Source: Rhyacophila brunnea
Lineage: Eukaryota; Arthropoda; Insecta; Trichoptera; Rhyacophilidae
DNA length: 64,000 nucleotides
Direction of reading: 5' to 3'
Assembly (NCBI GenBank): GCA_022495005.1
Contig: JAGYXB010000795.1
Coordinates: 1-64,000 of the forward strand
Below, in pieces: positions 24,580-34,589 of this stretch. The position numbers and the translations under genes are program-made. The notes beneath the pieces were generated by a model. It saw nothing but the letters and a program-made list of their open reading frames with translations. It did not search any database and had not been told where the DNA came from. The stretch's first letter is position 1; each line of letters begins with the position of its first letter.

Positions 24580-26014
24580 TATTGTTATTATCAATTATTA
24601 ATGATAGCTTTTTATACTTACAATTTACAATTTAAAATTTACTATTTACTATTTACAATGTTACGATCTATTTGTCTCGCTTTTTGAACATTTTTGAATC
24701 AATGTATTTACACTAAGATCTTTATTATCTATAGAAATGAAACTTATTAAATTATTATGTATTACTTGAACTATAAAGTATAATAATACGTACTATGAGG
24801 ATTGTAATCCATTTGTGATACTAATAAGTAATAACATATTTTTGAGATAGCCAAATGAGCCTAGTCATTTCGAAAAATGAGAATTATAAAATTAAAAATT
24901 AATCAAATCGATACCTCCTTCGTATAAGGTCGGAACTGCAAAATGGAAACTTTTCAGTATTACGATTTCAATGACTTCACAATGTTAATTTAAAAGCTGG
25001 AATCATAATTTTTTAGTTATGCCTATAGGTACAATATTTACTGTTTTTTTTTTTTGATATTGTTTTATTATCTTTAAAATTATTTATTTATTAATTAAGG
25101 CAACGAAAGCCAAAAACGCAATTCCGACCTTTAACGTAGGAAGTGTTGAAATGTATAAGATATTTTTTGATCTAGCCGTTGATTGGCTAATATATTTACT
25201 GTTGATAGATGTGAAACCCGCAATGGTTAGAATGGTAATACATAATATTAAATTCCACAAGTTTAGTTCTTTCGTTGATATTTATTTTGGTTATACATAA
25301 CACCATAATCATTACGTGTCTTGCTTTTGTTCTAAACTTACCATAGTCTTGATAATGGTTACCGGTAAATAGTTATTTATCGTTAACTAAAAAAACTTCA
25401 TTTGTGGATTTTAATATTATGCAATAATTATTGTAGAATGGAATTCTACCAAAGGAATCTAATCTTAATTAATGAAATGAAATTAAGTTTATCCACAGAA
25501 TTGTTAATGTGGTATTTATTGTCTAGTTTTTGTATATGAATCCTATTTACTTAATTGATTATGAGGAATAAATATATGATATGTAATTCTTCTGTGATAA
25601 TTTAATATTGAAGAAACAAATACGTAAATACTATTGACGATGTCTAAGTAAATAGTATTTACACTTATGAATGTTCAAATTTTGTTATTTTCTTTGATTA
25701 TGTTGAATATTTTTGGCATTTATTTTCGTTGTTCAAGTAAGACTAGAATAAATTTAGTCGAGACTTATCCAACATATTATGTGATATGGAAATCGTCTGT
25801 GTTAATAAATATATTTTTTTTGTTATGATTATTAAGTTTTCCAATGTGATATGGTTTGTTAGTCATGATGATGTACACATTATGCTGCCAATGTATAATT
25901 GATATGAAATATATACCTATTATTTTGCATACACTGTTGTATTATTTTTTCGGATAAATAAATAAACATGCACACCTTCCAAGCAGTTCTATCTATACAG
26001 GTGCACAAAATTGT

Positions 26015-26278
26015 TCACTTCCATTTGGGATTCAACCCGTTGATAAACCTCGAACTGTGGCTCTTGGATCTTCCGATTATGTTAATATCATTTTCATAAA
26101 CCAGCAGTTGTGCAGGTTTATTGAATACGGTTTCACTGCCATAAGTTATTTTACCAATATATTCATGTGCATAAACAAATGAACATTGTAGACAAAACTG
26201 TTCGATAGTTGTATTATATCTGTTTACGAACATTTTAAATATTTTGATACAAATGTCGAATGTACGAATGGAGAACAT
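26015..26278 (-). pseudogene. Reverse-transcriptase remnant, unit 3
   Basis: Third array copy of the remnant at 887-1150. A second, deletion-riddled version of the same stretch follows at about 26800-27010 inside the abnormal block of unit 3. Confidence 0.45.
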
Positions 26279-26279
26279 T

Positions 26280-27180
26280 ATTCACATACGGATATATCTT
26301 CGTCTTAACTAGCCTTTATTAAAATCACATAGACTTCATTCTGGACACGCACTACATATTTTGTCTGCTATTTTGAACGTGCATCGCTTCAAACAGTGCT
26401 GTCCTGATGATGGTGTCATAATATGCTTAATTATGCTGTTCTGAAGTCTACAGATAATGTGGAATATAATAAATACTATTACACTGCCCTTCCAAGGAAG
26501 AAGGCAGTAACTCGTAAAATTTGTGAAATTTTATTTATGAATGCCATCCGTCAGGTAATTATTCAGCTACCTTTACGTAAATACTTTGACGATGTCTACA
26601 CTTTCAAATTTTGTTATTTTCAGTTGAATATTTTTGGCATGTTGTTCAAGTAAGACTTAAATTTAGTCGAGACTTATCCAACATGTGATATGGAAATCAA
26701 TAACCAATGCATGACACATTATGCTGCCACCTATTATTTTGCATACACTGTTGTATTACGGACATGCACACCTGCAGTCTATCTGCACAAAATTGTTCAC
26801 TTCCATTTGGGATTCAACCCGTGCAACTGTGGCTCTTGGATGATTATGTTAATATCATATATTGTGCATTTATTGAATACACTGCCATAAGTTATTTTAC
26901 CAATATATTCATGCATAAACAAATGATTGTAGACAAAACTGTTCGAAGTTGTATTATATCTGACGAACATAAATATTTTGATACAAATGTCGAATGTACG
27001 AACACACATACGGATATAACTAGCCTTTATTAAAATCACATAGACTTCATTCTGGACACGCACTACCTGCTAAACGTGCATCGCTTCAAACAGAAATAAT
27101 ATATTATGCTGTTCTGAAGTCTACAGATAATTGGAATATAATAAATACTATTACACTGGGATAACTCGTAAAATTTGTGA
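26280..27180 (+). other. Abnormal block in unit 3: local duplicate riddled with small deletions
   Basis: After a normal copy of the RT-remnant region, with three single-base insertions (GATATATC, GCTTAATTATG, GAAATTTTATT), the sequence jumps back at about 26572 to the equivalent of unit 2 position 13030. It then repeats that 950-bp stretch in only about 600 bp. The second pass matches almost perfectly between some two dozen short deletions, for example AACCCGTGCAACTGTGG against AACCCGTTGATAAACCTCGAACTGTGG. Clean unit sequence resumes at about 27181. This pattern is more like an assembly or consensus error than natural decay. Confidence 0.8.
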
Positions 27181-27606
27181 AATTTATTTATGAATGCCAT
27201 CCGTCAGGTAATTTTGAAAGCTACCTTATAGTATTTTTCACACTTTCAAATATTTCAGTTTTATGTCTGATTTTAATAATGAAAACTTTATAACAAAGTC
27301 TACAGGACCAAATGATACGACGTGGTCCTGCGACCTTGTCCTGCAGAATTCATAATATTATGCATTGCGCCAGATAACGAACTGAAATAATGACAACTAC
27401 AACACACTAAATATGGAAGAAGCCCTTCAAATATCAGAAATAAATAATAAACAGTATTAATAATTAATAGGGATTTCTTTAAATTTATTCAACACCGCAT
27501 TCAAATTTATTATATATAAAGAAGACTTCCATTGAGAATCAATATTCGACCACTTCAAAATGTCTTATATCATATAAACACAATTTTCTAGTTTATTATG
27601 TATATA

Positions 27607-28191
27607 CAGTACTCTCTCAGTAATCCGCCACCCCAAAAACCAGACAAGTGTCCAATTAGTGAAAGTGGCGGATTATAGTGCATACATACAAAATATGGTC
27701 AAAATTAAAACAAGTATTTTGTAAAATAGTTTTTTTGAGAAATTTATACTAGAAAATTATGATTTTATTTATAATCAAAATCAAGTATTTACTAAATTAT
27801 ACATTACAGTAAATCACTTGACACGACCAGTTGTTCAGGTGAGGCAGATATTCTTGAATGGCATAGGATTCCTGGCTTTCCCTATGACCAAAAGCTTCAG
27901 TTTGTGTGTTCCAGTTGTATTGGAGCATGGTATAATTGTGATGCGGTCCTTGGGCACTTTCCTCCCTGGTACATTACTTTCTTCGCGATGAACGTACATT
28001 TTACGAAGGAGAAGTTTCCAAGATAAACTCGTCTCATCTGCGTTGTATACTTGTACGCGGTGGACTACTGAATTTGACAATCGAATACCAGCAAATTATA
28101 GAGCTTGAGTTTGTGCTTTCAACTAGTAAAAATAACAGCGGATTATAGTAGTTGTCGGATAATCGAGCGGCGGATTACTGAGAGTGTTCTG
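27607..28191 (-). mobile_element. Tigger/pogo-like DNA element, unit 3
   Basis: Third array copy of 1823-2407, with TA flanks and both inverted ends intact. Confidence 0.9.
27835..28080 (-). pseudogene. Tigger/jerky-type DDE transposase fragment, unit 3
   Basis: The predicted peptide is identical to 2051-2296, within the unit 3 copy of the Tigger-like element. It is a fragment only. Confidence 0.88.
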
Positions 28192-28421
28192 TAAGTGTAT
28201 AAAGTATATAAATTAGTAACAGTCACGCTTCACGAAGATATCCTCCCGGTCGAACCAAGACGACCATAACAATACTATAACTGGAAATGCACCAAATGTA
28301 AAACACATGGGTGGTAGTCATTTCGTAATTTATTATTCGGATCGCTAGCATCCGTTTTTGTCGTCCGCGCTTTCTTGTCTTTTAGAGATGCCGCATATGA
28401 TTATTAAAGTAAACAGTGGAT

Positions 28422-28436
28422 GTCCCAGATCCCAGA
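28422..28436. other. Empty site of the hAT-like insertion, with footprint
   Basis: Unit 3 reads GTCCCAGA followed at once by TCCCAGA, where units 1 and 2 have GTCCCAGA, the 1.3-kb element, then GTTCCAGA. Two target-site copies with one base lost is the classical scar of hAT excision. The diverged relative at about 46525 (AAGCTCCAGATATTTGC) has only a single copy. Confidence 0.6.
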
Positions 28437-28605
28437 TAGTTGCACTAATTTTTTGAGTGACTCGGGTCTAGTGGGGCCAACCCAGCGAACAGAAGGCTGT
28501 TCGATGACCAAATCATCCGGATCAGTGACTATCCATACGCTATCCATTTCTCTACAACATAGGCATTGTCAGTTAAGGTCCTACCGTCACCGTCGTCAAT
28601 AACAC
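28430..28605 (+). repeat. Repeat F, distal part, flanking the array
   Basis: Homologous to 3958-4130 and 16493-16665 but with about ten differences in 170 bp, far more than between array units. Open reading through it is fortuitous. Confidence 0.75.
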
Positions 28606-29738
28606 ATGTTTTAGGAGTAAACCTCACTATATGTACTTACGTTGTTTTCAAAACAAACTGTAATTCTTATTTTTAGGTCATTGGACCCGTTTTTTCCTGT
28701 CTTCTCGGAAACGTGGAAATGCCAAGCACGGTTAAAACGAATTGATAGACAATTAACTCTTTATTTATTTAAAATCTGATAAATAGTATTCTAATGCAAC
28801 TATTAGTGTCATTTAAATTTTACGAATCACGTTACTTTTAAAAATAAATGACAAATACTCAGTCCTGTTTTCGAAATTGGCCAAAATGACTCTCGCCACA
28901 ATGGCTGTAGAACTTAATAATAGTTTTGGAGGTGTAGATTGTGTCTAAGAAATGTGTAGAATAATACTTTTAATTGATTAATCCACGCACTTTTTTAATA
29001 TCAGAAAAATAAAGATTTTAAAGCCATTTTAGTTTGAGCATAAATTAGCCAATTTTGAATGATTTTTTCTCACAGACTAATATATACTGCACAATAAAAA
29101 TATATTTTTATTATAATATAACATTCATTTAATATTATAAATAATAATCAACAATGAAAAAATAAATAAACCCCATAAATTCTGTATAATTAGTGACGCT
29201 ATATTACCAAAATACGTAGTAAGTTTCATGTATGTTATCCTATTTTCAGATGTTTTAGAAATATAATTATTTTGCAAAATTAACAAAAAAAGACAATCTG
29301 ATCAATTGACTGATATAGTTTTTTCATTCTTTAGATATAATATTATAGTTAGTATAGGCCTGACTTTGAGGAGGTGAGGATGTGTATTTTTTTTTACAAA
29401 ATTTAGTTAGGGAACATTATTTGACTCACATAATATTTAGAACTACATATTGTTGAACAAGCCACATTAATACATAAGCGAGTCACAAGGTTGCCACATA
29501 TTTTATAAGTTGCTTTAAATCAAAAATAGTATTATTAGATTTTTGTGCATGTTAATTTAAAAGATAATTAATACTAAACCATATTCTTTGAAGGTGACTT
29601 CTTATTATTTATTTACTGACACTTCAACTATTCATAATTTGTTTATTGTATTTTTTGTAACCTTTGACTTGATAGGTAGGTAATGGAGTTTTTACCTACT
29701 TTATTGTATTGATTTATTATATAAGCTAGAGTAAAGAG
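28606..29738. other. AT-rich DNA, nothing recognised
   Basis: No exon, RNA gene or bounded element could be supported. A stretch at 28676-28740 has an acceptor-like TTTTTAG and a short open frame, but no donor or homology. Confidence 0.5.
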
Positions 29739-29940
29739 AGTTCGTTGTCAGTGTGTGTTTACCTTGGGTGAGTGTACACGGCGCCTGAAGATGCCGAAAG
29801 GCGAAACCCGGGTCGCCAAAAATGACTTAAATGGAATAGTACAGAGCTTAAATCCATTAGAATTTAAATTCAAGTTCCATCAAGTACCTTCAGTCGATAG
29901 TAATAATATTATAAATATTCATTTAATTGCTTTCTTTTAT
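29739..29940 (+). repeat. Dispersed repeat E, copy 1, with hammerhead-like core
   Basis: Shared landmarks are GTTCGTTGTCAGTGTGT, GAGTGTACAC, CTGAAGATGCCGAAAGGCGA, AAATGGAATAGTACA and CTTAAATCCATTAGAATTTA. Relatives lie at 59036-59146 (minus) and 61095-61330. Positions 29785-29814 have the order CUGAAGA, GCC-GAAA-GGC hairpin, GAAAC, CC..GG, GUC, which is the conserved core order of a hammerhead ribozyme. A convincing stem I is not visible. The 68-codon frame across it is not thought to be a gene. Confidence 0.6.
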
Positions 29941-30655
29941 AATTTAATAAAAACGCAATAATAACAGAATTTTTTATGCCATCTTGTGAATGTTTTAAAC
30001 TTATAATTTGTAATGTTAGCTCATGAGATTAATACAATTATATTTGTTCACACTTTTCGTGTTTTTTGTAGTCATACACACCTAATTTGCAGTGGGAAAA
30101 TTATATACCTAATATACATATTTGAAAACCTAAGAAACATACATCTTAGATTTTTTTTTAAATATTTGCATTGAATTTGAGCCTACAATATGGTAGGTAA
30201 CCATACGCCTTAAAAGTATTCAGCTTCCTAGAGGACAGCTACCTTTAAACAAAAATCAAGTAAGTAATTGAATTTCTTACTAAAAAAATAATTTTAAATC
30301 AAACTTATAATATATTATGTAAGTATATATATGATAATTACATCAATAAAATTTTTTCATACAAAATGTACTTTTGTTTCCCTAGTATATAAACGGGATG
30401 GTTATATTGAAAAATACACAATTTGAACATGACACAAGTGGTAAGGTCACTGACATGGTATTTGTGAAAGAAATAATGCCGAATAATAAAGTCTTATTAA
30501 AAATTGAAATTACGTAATTAAATACATAGTGACCGATTAATCAAACAATGTTATTTGATGAAACATTTGTATTAATTTATTGAACTGGCATTTACGTAGT
30601 AGAAATTAATTACAATGGTTTTAAAACAAAATTTTCTGTTAATCCTACGATAATT
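29941..30655. other. AT-rich DNA, nothing recognised
   Basis: No supported feature; only short A/T tracts and scattered TACCTA-type words. Confidence 0.5.
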
Positions 30656-30798
30656 GAGTTATTTATATTGAAAGCTGTTACGGGCCAAGAACCCATATTC
30701 AGAAAGACACTAAAATCACTTTAGTTAGTAATCAGTAATATTAGTGTTGTTCTGATAACAGGTTTATAGCCCAAAACAGCGGTCAACATAAATAACTC
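30656..30798. mobile_element. Small foldback MITE
   Basis: The left arm starts GAGTTATTTATATTGAAAGC and the complement of the right arm starts GAGTTATTTATGTTGACCGC. Further inside, the arms also pair loosely (CAGAAAGACACTAAAATCACT with AGTGTTGTTCTG). No clean target duplication was found. Confidence 0.6.
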
Positions 30799-31785
30799 TA
30801 TTATTAAAGAGAAAAAAATGTTTACAAACAATTTGATACAATTTTGAAAATTGATAGTAATACCTATAAATTACCCAAATTTAATAATTTACCATTAAAA
30901 AAATCAGCGTCTAATTATGGTATAGATACATTATTGATTGATAAAAATACAATTATAATTCTATATTTATAATTTATAATTCTACATTTTAACTATTTCA
31001 AAATTAAAAGTAGGTATGTATCTAGGTATATTAACATTATCGATGAATTAAAAAAAAAATATTGACTAATAAAAAAAATAACATGTGCCAGCCCTTGAAA
31101 AGCTACGGTAGGTTTAGCTGTTTAGCAAGTGCATGCCTCATTTTTTGATTTCAACCATTGATTGCCAACTCAAGTAGAAAGCCGATACATTCACAACGAC
31201 TGGTTCTACTTTTCCCGCCCCTCCTGTTGTTGTCTATGGATAACCTGTCATTGCCTGTCATTGTTATATAGAGTGCTCATACTGACGCGTCTGTCGTGTT
31301 CACACAGGAAATGGTTTGATTTGGATAGATGAGTTACATGATAAATAATACACTAGCATTAACACACCTTCTACAAATGTAATGCATAGATCAATGCTAC
31401 ATATTTTTTGGAAATCGATATTACCACCGGTTTTTGTGTGAAGGACTAGTCTGACTTTGATAGCTGATGAATAATATGAATGTATATTATTTATAAATAG
31501 CACTGATAGTTAATATATTTGATTTAATTTTCTATAATTCAATTAGAAACGAGAAAGGGCGAATCAATATGTCAAGCAATCTGGGATCTGATGTTGACAA
31601 CTGAACAGTGGACCACTTGTTGCTTGTGCAAAAAGATATGCTCAGGCCTTATTAATTTAAAGATGGCGCTGTTCCAACTTAATTTTTGAAGTTATACTTA
31701 TTTAGGCGCGTTTGGGAAATCAGATCAGATTGTATTTTTGGCGTGTGACATGTAACACATAATTTATTTTTTCACACAAAATAAA
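30799..31785. other. AT-rich DNA, nothing firm
   Basis: No gene was recognised. A somewhat GC-richer piece at 31080-31300 has no identifiable ends or coding sequence. Confidence 0.45.
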
Positions 31786-31857
31786 CGCACTCGATTGGAT
31801 TCGAACCACTGATTGTTCGGTTATCAGCCGAACGCACTACCATTACGCCACAGTATG
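31786..31857 (-). pseudogene. tRNA-like sequence (pseudo-tRNA or SINE head)
   Basis: On the minus strand it has a box A-like TGGCGTAATGG, an intact anticodon stem (TTCGG and CCGAA) around loop CTGATAA (would-be anticodon GAT), and a perfect box B GGTTCGAATCC. The acceptor stem pairs poorly and the T stem has a mismatch, and a GAT anticodon is unusual for a nuclear eukaryotic tRNA-Ile. It is therefore called tRNA-derived rather than a functional tRNA gene. Confidence 0.55.
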
Positions 31858-32159
31858 ATACTCCAATCGTGACGATTATACAGTATAATATTATAGTTTA
31901 GAATTGCTCCGTTGCCTAGGCAGCAAATTTATTATTATCGGCCATTTGCAATTCCTTACGTAAACAAACTATTAAACGTCATAGTGGAGGTTGTTACTTT
32001 AAAAATAAAAACAATCATAAATAATTATATAATTTAGTAATGTAAGTTAAAGTGTATAGAAATAAACCAACGGCATGCCAATAAGCGGTCCTTTTTTTGA
32101 GTGTATAATTTAACAAGATAATTAAGAGCTAGTCGAAGAATCTAGGTTATCACAAGTTT

Positions 32160-32196
32160 TGTTTTTGTTTTGTTACGCAAAAGAAGTATAACTTCT
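32160..32196. repeat. Short dispersed motif around AGAAGTATAACTTCT (also 43528-43560)
   Basis: TTTTGTTACGC(A or C)AAAGAAGTATAACTTCT occurs twice in the window. The core is a near-palindrome with 6-bp arms. It may be the terminus of a transposon family, but no partner end was found. Confidence 0.4.
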
Positions 32197-32207
32197 AACG
32201 CACAAAT

Positions 32208-32447
32208 CTTGACACCACTGCACATGGACGTACTGAAATATGACTAGAGCGAGAGGTTCAAAAGAATACCATTTTATGTAATAAACATACTTTATGCAGT
32301 CATCAAATGTTTAAAATAAATATAAAGGATAATAAGGCTTCAAAAGTATATAAATAGATTAAATACAATGTTTAAGGAATGTCCAAGGTTATGATCTGAA
32401 AATACCATAAAAGCTCCATTTTGATCTACGCTGAGCATGTGGGCCCT
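32208..32447 (-). repeat. Reverse-complement fragment of the gene's intragenic repeat
   Basis: The complement matches 8853-9103 and its three other copies: GGGCCCACATGCTCAGCGTA, AAAATGGAGCTTTTATGGTA, ACATTCCTTAAA, CCTCTCGCTCTA and CAGTGGTGT in the same order. It lies outside the array, so this part of the gene's intron is a dispersed repeat. Confidence 0.8.
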
Positions 32448-32504
32448 TAATAAAATTATATTATTATAAGCAGCTTGGTATAAATAATGTATAATATGAG
32501 AAAG

Positions 32505-32527
32505 TAGGTAGGTAGGTAGGTATGTAT
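32505..32527. repeat. GTAG microsatellite
   Basis: A short run of TAGG/GTAG tetramers (AAGTAGGTAGGTAGGTAGGT). Confidence 0.8.
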
Positions 32528-32707
32528 ATTTAATAATAACTTAGTGGCTAAATCCCACCACCTAGTAAGTCGTCGAGCCGCCACTGAGTCCGAATGCATG
32601 TTAGAAGTTTAAATACTGCTATTTTCCGTACATGGTAGGCACCTAGGTACAATAATTATTATATAACCAAGAAATCGAACACACTTTAATATTTTCTGAT
32701 AATTATT

Positions 32708-32747
32708 GAGCACTCCGGTTCGTAAAACATTCCATTTCGACCGCTGA
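32708..32747. mobile_element. End fragment of the CAGGGCTCGAAATGGA MITE family
   Basis: GCACTCCGGTTCGTAAAACA and CCATTTCGACCGCTGAG match the right end of the element at 35525-35762. Only about 40 bp remain. Confidence 0.55.
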
Positions 32748-32879
32748 GACTTAGGTGTCTGTGATGTTTGCTATCTTTACTCTATACTCATATTATTTAA
32801 TCGAAATCATTCGTCTTATAGAGAAAAACTGGGCCGTTTAAACGCACGGGGTTATCACTTCGTAAAAATAAGTTTTCAA

Positions 32880-33070
32880 ATCATTGATAGCAGACATTGG
32901 CCTTGCTCGGAACCAGTGGCTACCAACCAATATATGGGATTCGGCATCCCGACAAAACCGCCCGGACATTGCCGCCCAGACATTGCCACCAAACCAAATC
33001 CGCCAGTACCAGTGCTCGTCAATACCGCCCGGACAAATCCGTCTAGACAAAACCACACGCAAAATATACA
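32880..33070. other. GC-richer segment with repeated CCGCCCGGACATTG words
   Basis: Imperfect short repeats (CCGCCCGGACATTGCCGCC, then CCAGACATTGCCACC, then ACCGCCCGGACAAATCCG) stand out from the AT-rich surroundings. Open frames on both strands are low-complexity by-products. The nature of the segment is unresolved. Confidence 0.35.
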
Positions 33071-33263
33071 ATACTAGTGCTTTTTTGGTTTTTAGAATTG
33101 CGTTTCGATAGAAATATACATACATACGATAATCAGTGTAAATTAAGATTTAATCCGGTGAATATATCCATTACTTACTCTATTTTATTATATATTACTG
33201 GCTATCTTGAACGTTTAAATGCAATAAACATCTTAGGGCAAAGCTCCACCTAAGATCCACCAC

Positions 33264-33868
33264 CAGTGACGTCCCGAGACAAAATGCCGCTCCTAGGCAG
33301 CGCCAAAATGCCGCCCCATTTTTTATCATCCTTTTGTGTGAAATGTGTTCTGTCATTACTAGCAAAATATATACCACTAAATCTAATTGAAATTCCATCT
33401 CTACTTCAATAGAGAATATTTATTACGAATCCACGGTTTTAGATAGGTAGGTTACATTAAAAAATACACATGACAACTTTCAAAACTCGCGAGTGACTGG
33501 CAAAAAAATATTCGGATAAATTAACTAGGTAAGTATGTACCTACCTGTAATTCAAATATAATTCGCAAATCTGCAAGTGTCATTGCTGGTCATCAAGGAC
33601 GTTACCAAGGACAACGGAACTAAACTAGACATCGCAAACTCGACAAAAAAATTAACTCAGTCCTCTTAAACCTTTTATCTTAATTAATACATTTTGTTTC
33701 CAACTAGTGAGGTAATTTTTTTTAATGGAAAATTATTTCCGTTATTACTAAGTTTAGGTAGGTAGCTATTTCTATATATACCAAATGATTCTTCTCGATA
33801 TGCCGCCCTTCGAGTAACTGCCGCCCCCAAGCGATGCTCAATCTGCCTACCCCCACGGGAGGTCACTG
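33264..33868 (-). mobile_element. hAT MITE, CAGTGACGTCCC family, copy 1
   Basis: Inverted ends are CAGTGACGTCCC on the left and GGGAGGTCACTG on the right. The perfect 8-bp target duplication TCCACCAC flanks it (33256-33263 and 33869-33876). The 605-bp body contains the family words ATGCCGCCCC, TTTTTTATCATCCTTT and GCTCAATCTGCCTACCCCCA, with no transposase. Orientation is opposite to 36603-36966 and 38762-39211. Confidence 0.92.
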
Positions 33869-34589
33869 TCCACCACATATTCCATTAACGTACTGTAAGT
33901 AATCGTCGCGCCGGGTTAGACCTCACCTACGTACATTTTAGACAAAATGCTTTCCATGAGGCCTACACTTAAAATTAATATTATTCTCTTCCCATATTTT
34001 ATTTGCCAGTCCTCCCAGCTATTCTAACATACTTAACTCCAATATCAACAAAAAAAGTGATCAATATGATGTCGTAGTACTCATAGTCAGGCTATTAATT
34101 GACCTGGGAAGTTAACTGTCAGGAGTGATAATTATCTGATATATATATAACTGATAATTACACGATCACCCATGACTGCACTGCGTTAACCACGAGCTGC
34201 CAAATTAATGTAGTTGAGTAACACAGTTAACAAATCTTACTTGATTCCAATTATATTCCATTGGAATCTTCATTGGACGTTTTTTATCCAATTGTAGATT
34301 CTAATGAGATGCATTTGGAATCAAATAAGTCGTGCTAACCGCTAACATTCATTAAAGATAACCGCCTTATCTATGGAATTGCTCTGAGTGATATCCGTGT
34401 TAATTTGGAGCAATAAAAATAACGGAAACTAGTTACCGTGTTAAATATATAGAATAGCTCTGCAGGGCCCGTGCCAAGGGTGTTTGCTGCCGTAGTGCAA
34501 ACCCAACTATCGATGAAGAGTCGAAATAGCATAAAATATATTAATAAATTATAGTTTTTATCTAAGGTTCTGTAATATTATATACCTAC

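Larger units (their letters stand above)
12536..25128 (+). repeat. Tandem-array unit 2 (about 12.6 kb)
   Basis: This is a near-identical second copy of 1-12535. The offset grows from 12535 to 12576 inside coding exon 2 (2-bp insertion plus 39-bp tandem duplication) and to 12593 after the diverged patch around 23030-23540. It contains the second copy of the multi-exon gene. From about 14000 onward unit 2 shares some variants with unit 3 against unit 1, for example GTCCAATTAG in units 2 and 3 versus GTCCAGTTAG in unit 1. Confidence 0.97.
25129..28429 (+). repeat. Partial tandem-array unit 3
   Basis: This third copy is truncated after the equivalent of unit position 2645, so it lacks the hAT-like insertion and the gene. 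It is essentially identical to units 1 and 2 except for an abnormal block at about 26280-27180, where a local duplicate riddled with small deletions is inserted. Right of 28429 homology to the unit continues for about 170 bp but at visibly lower identity (about ten differences), so the array edge is placed here. Confidence 0.92.

Noticed and set aside
28676..28745. Possible last exon after the acceptor-like TTTTTAG
   Set aside because: A short open frame only, with no donor, no homology to the array gene and no recognised motif.
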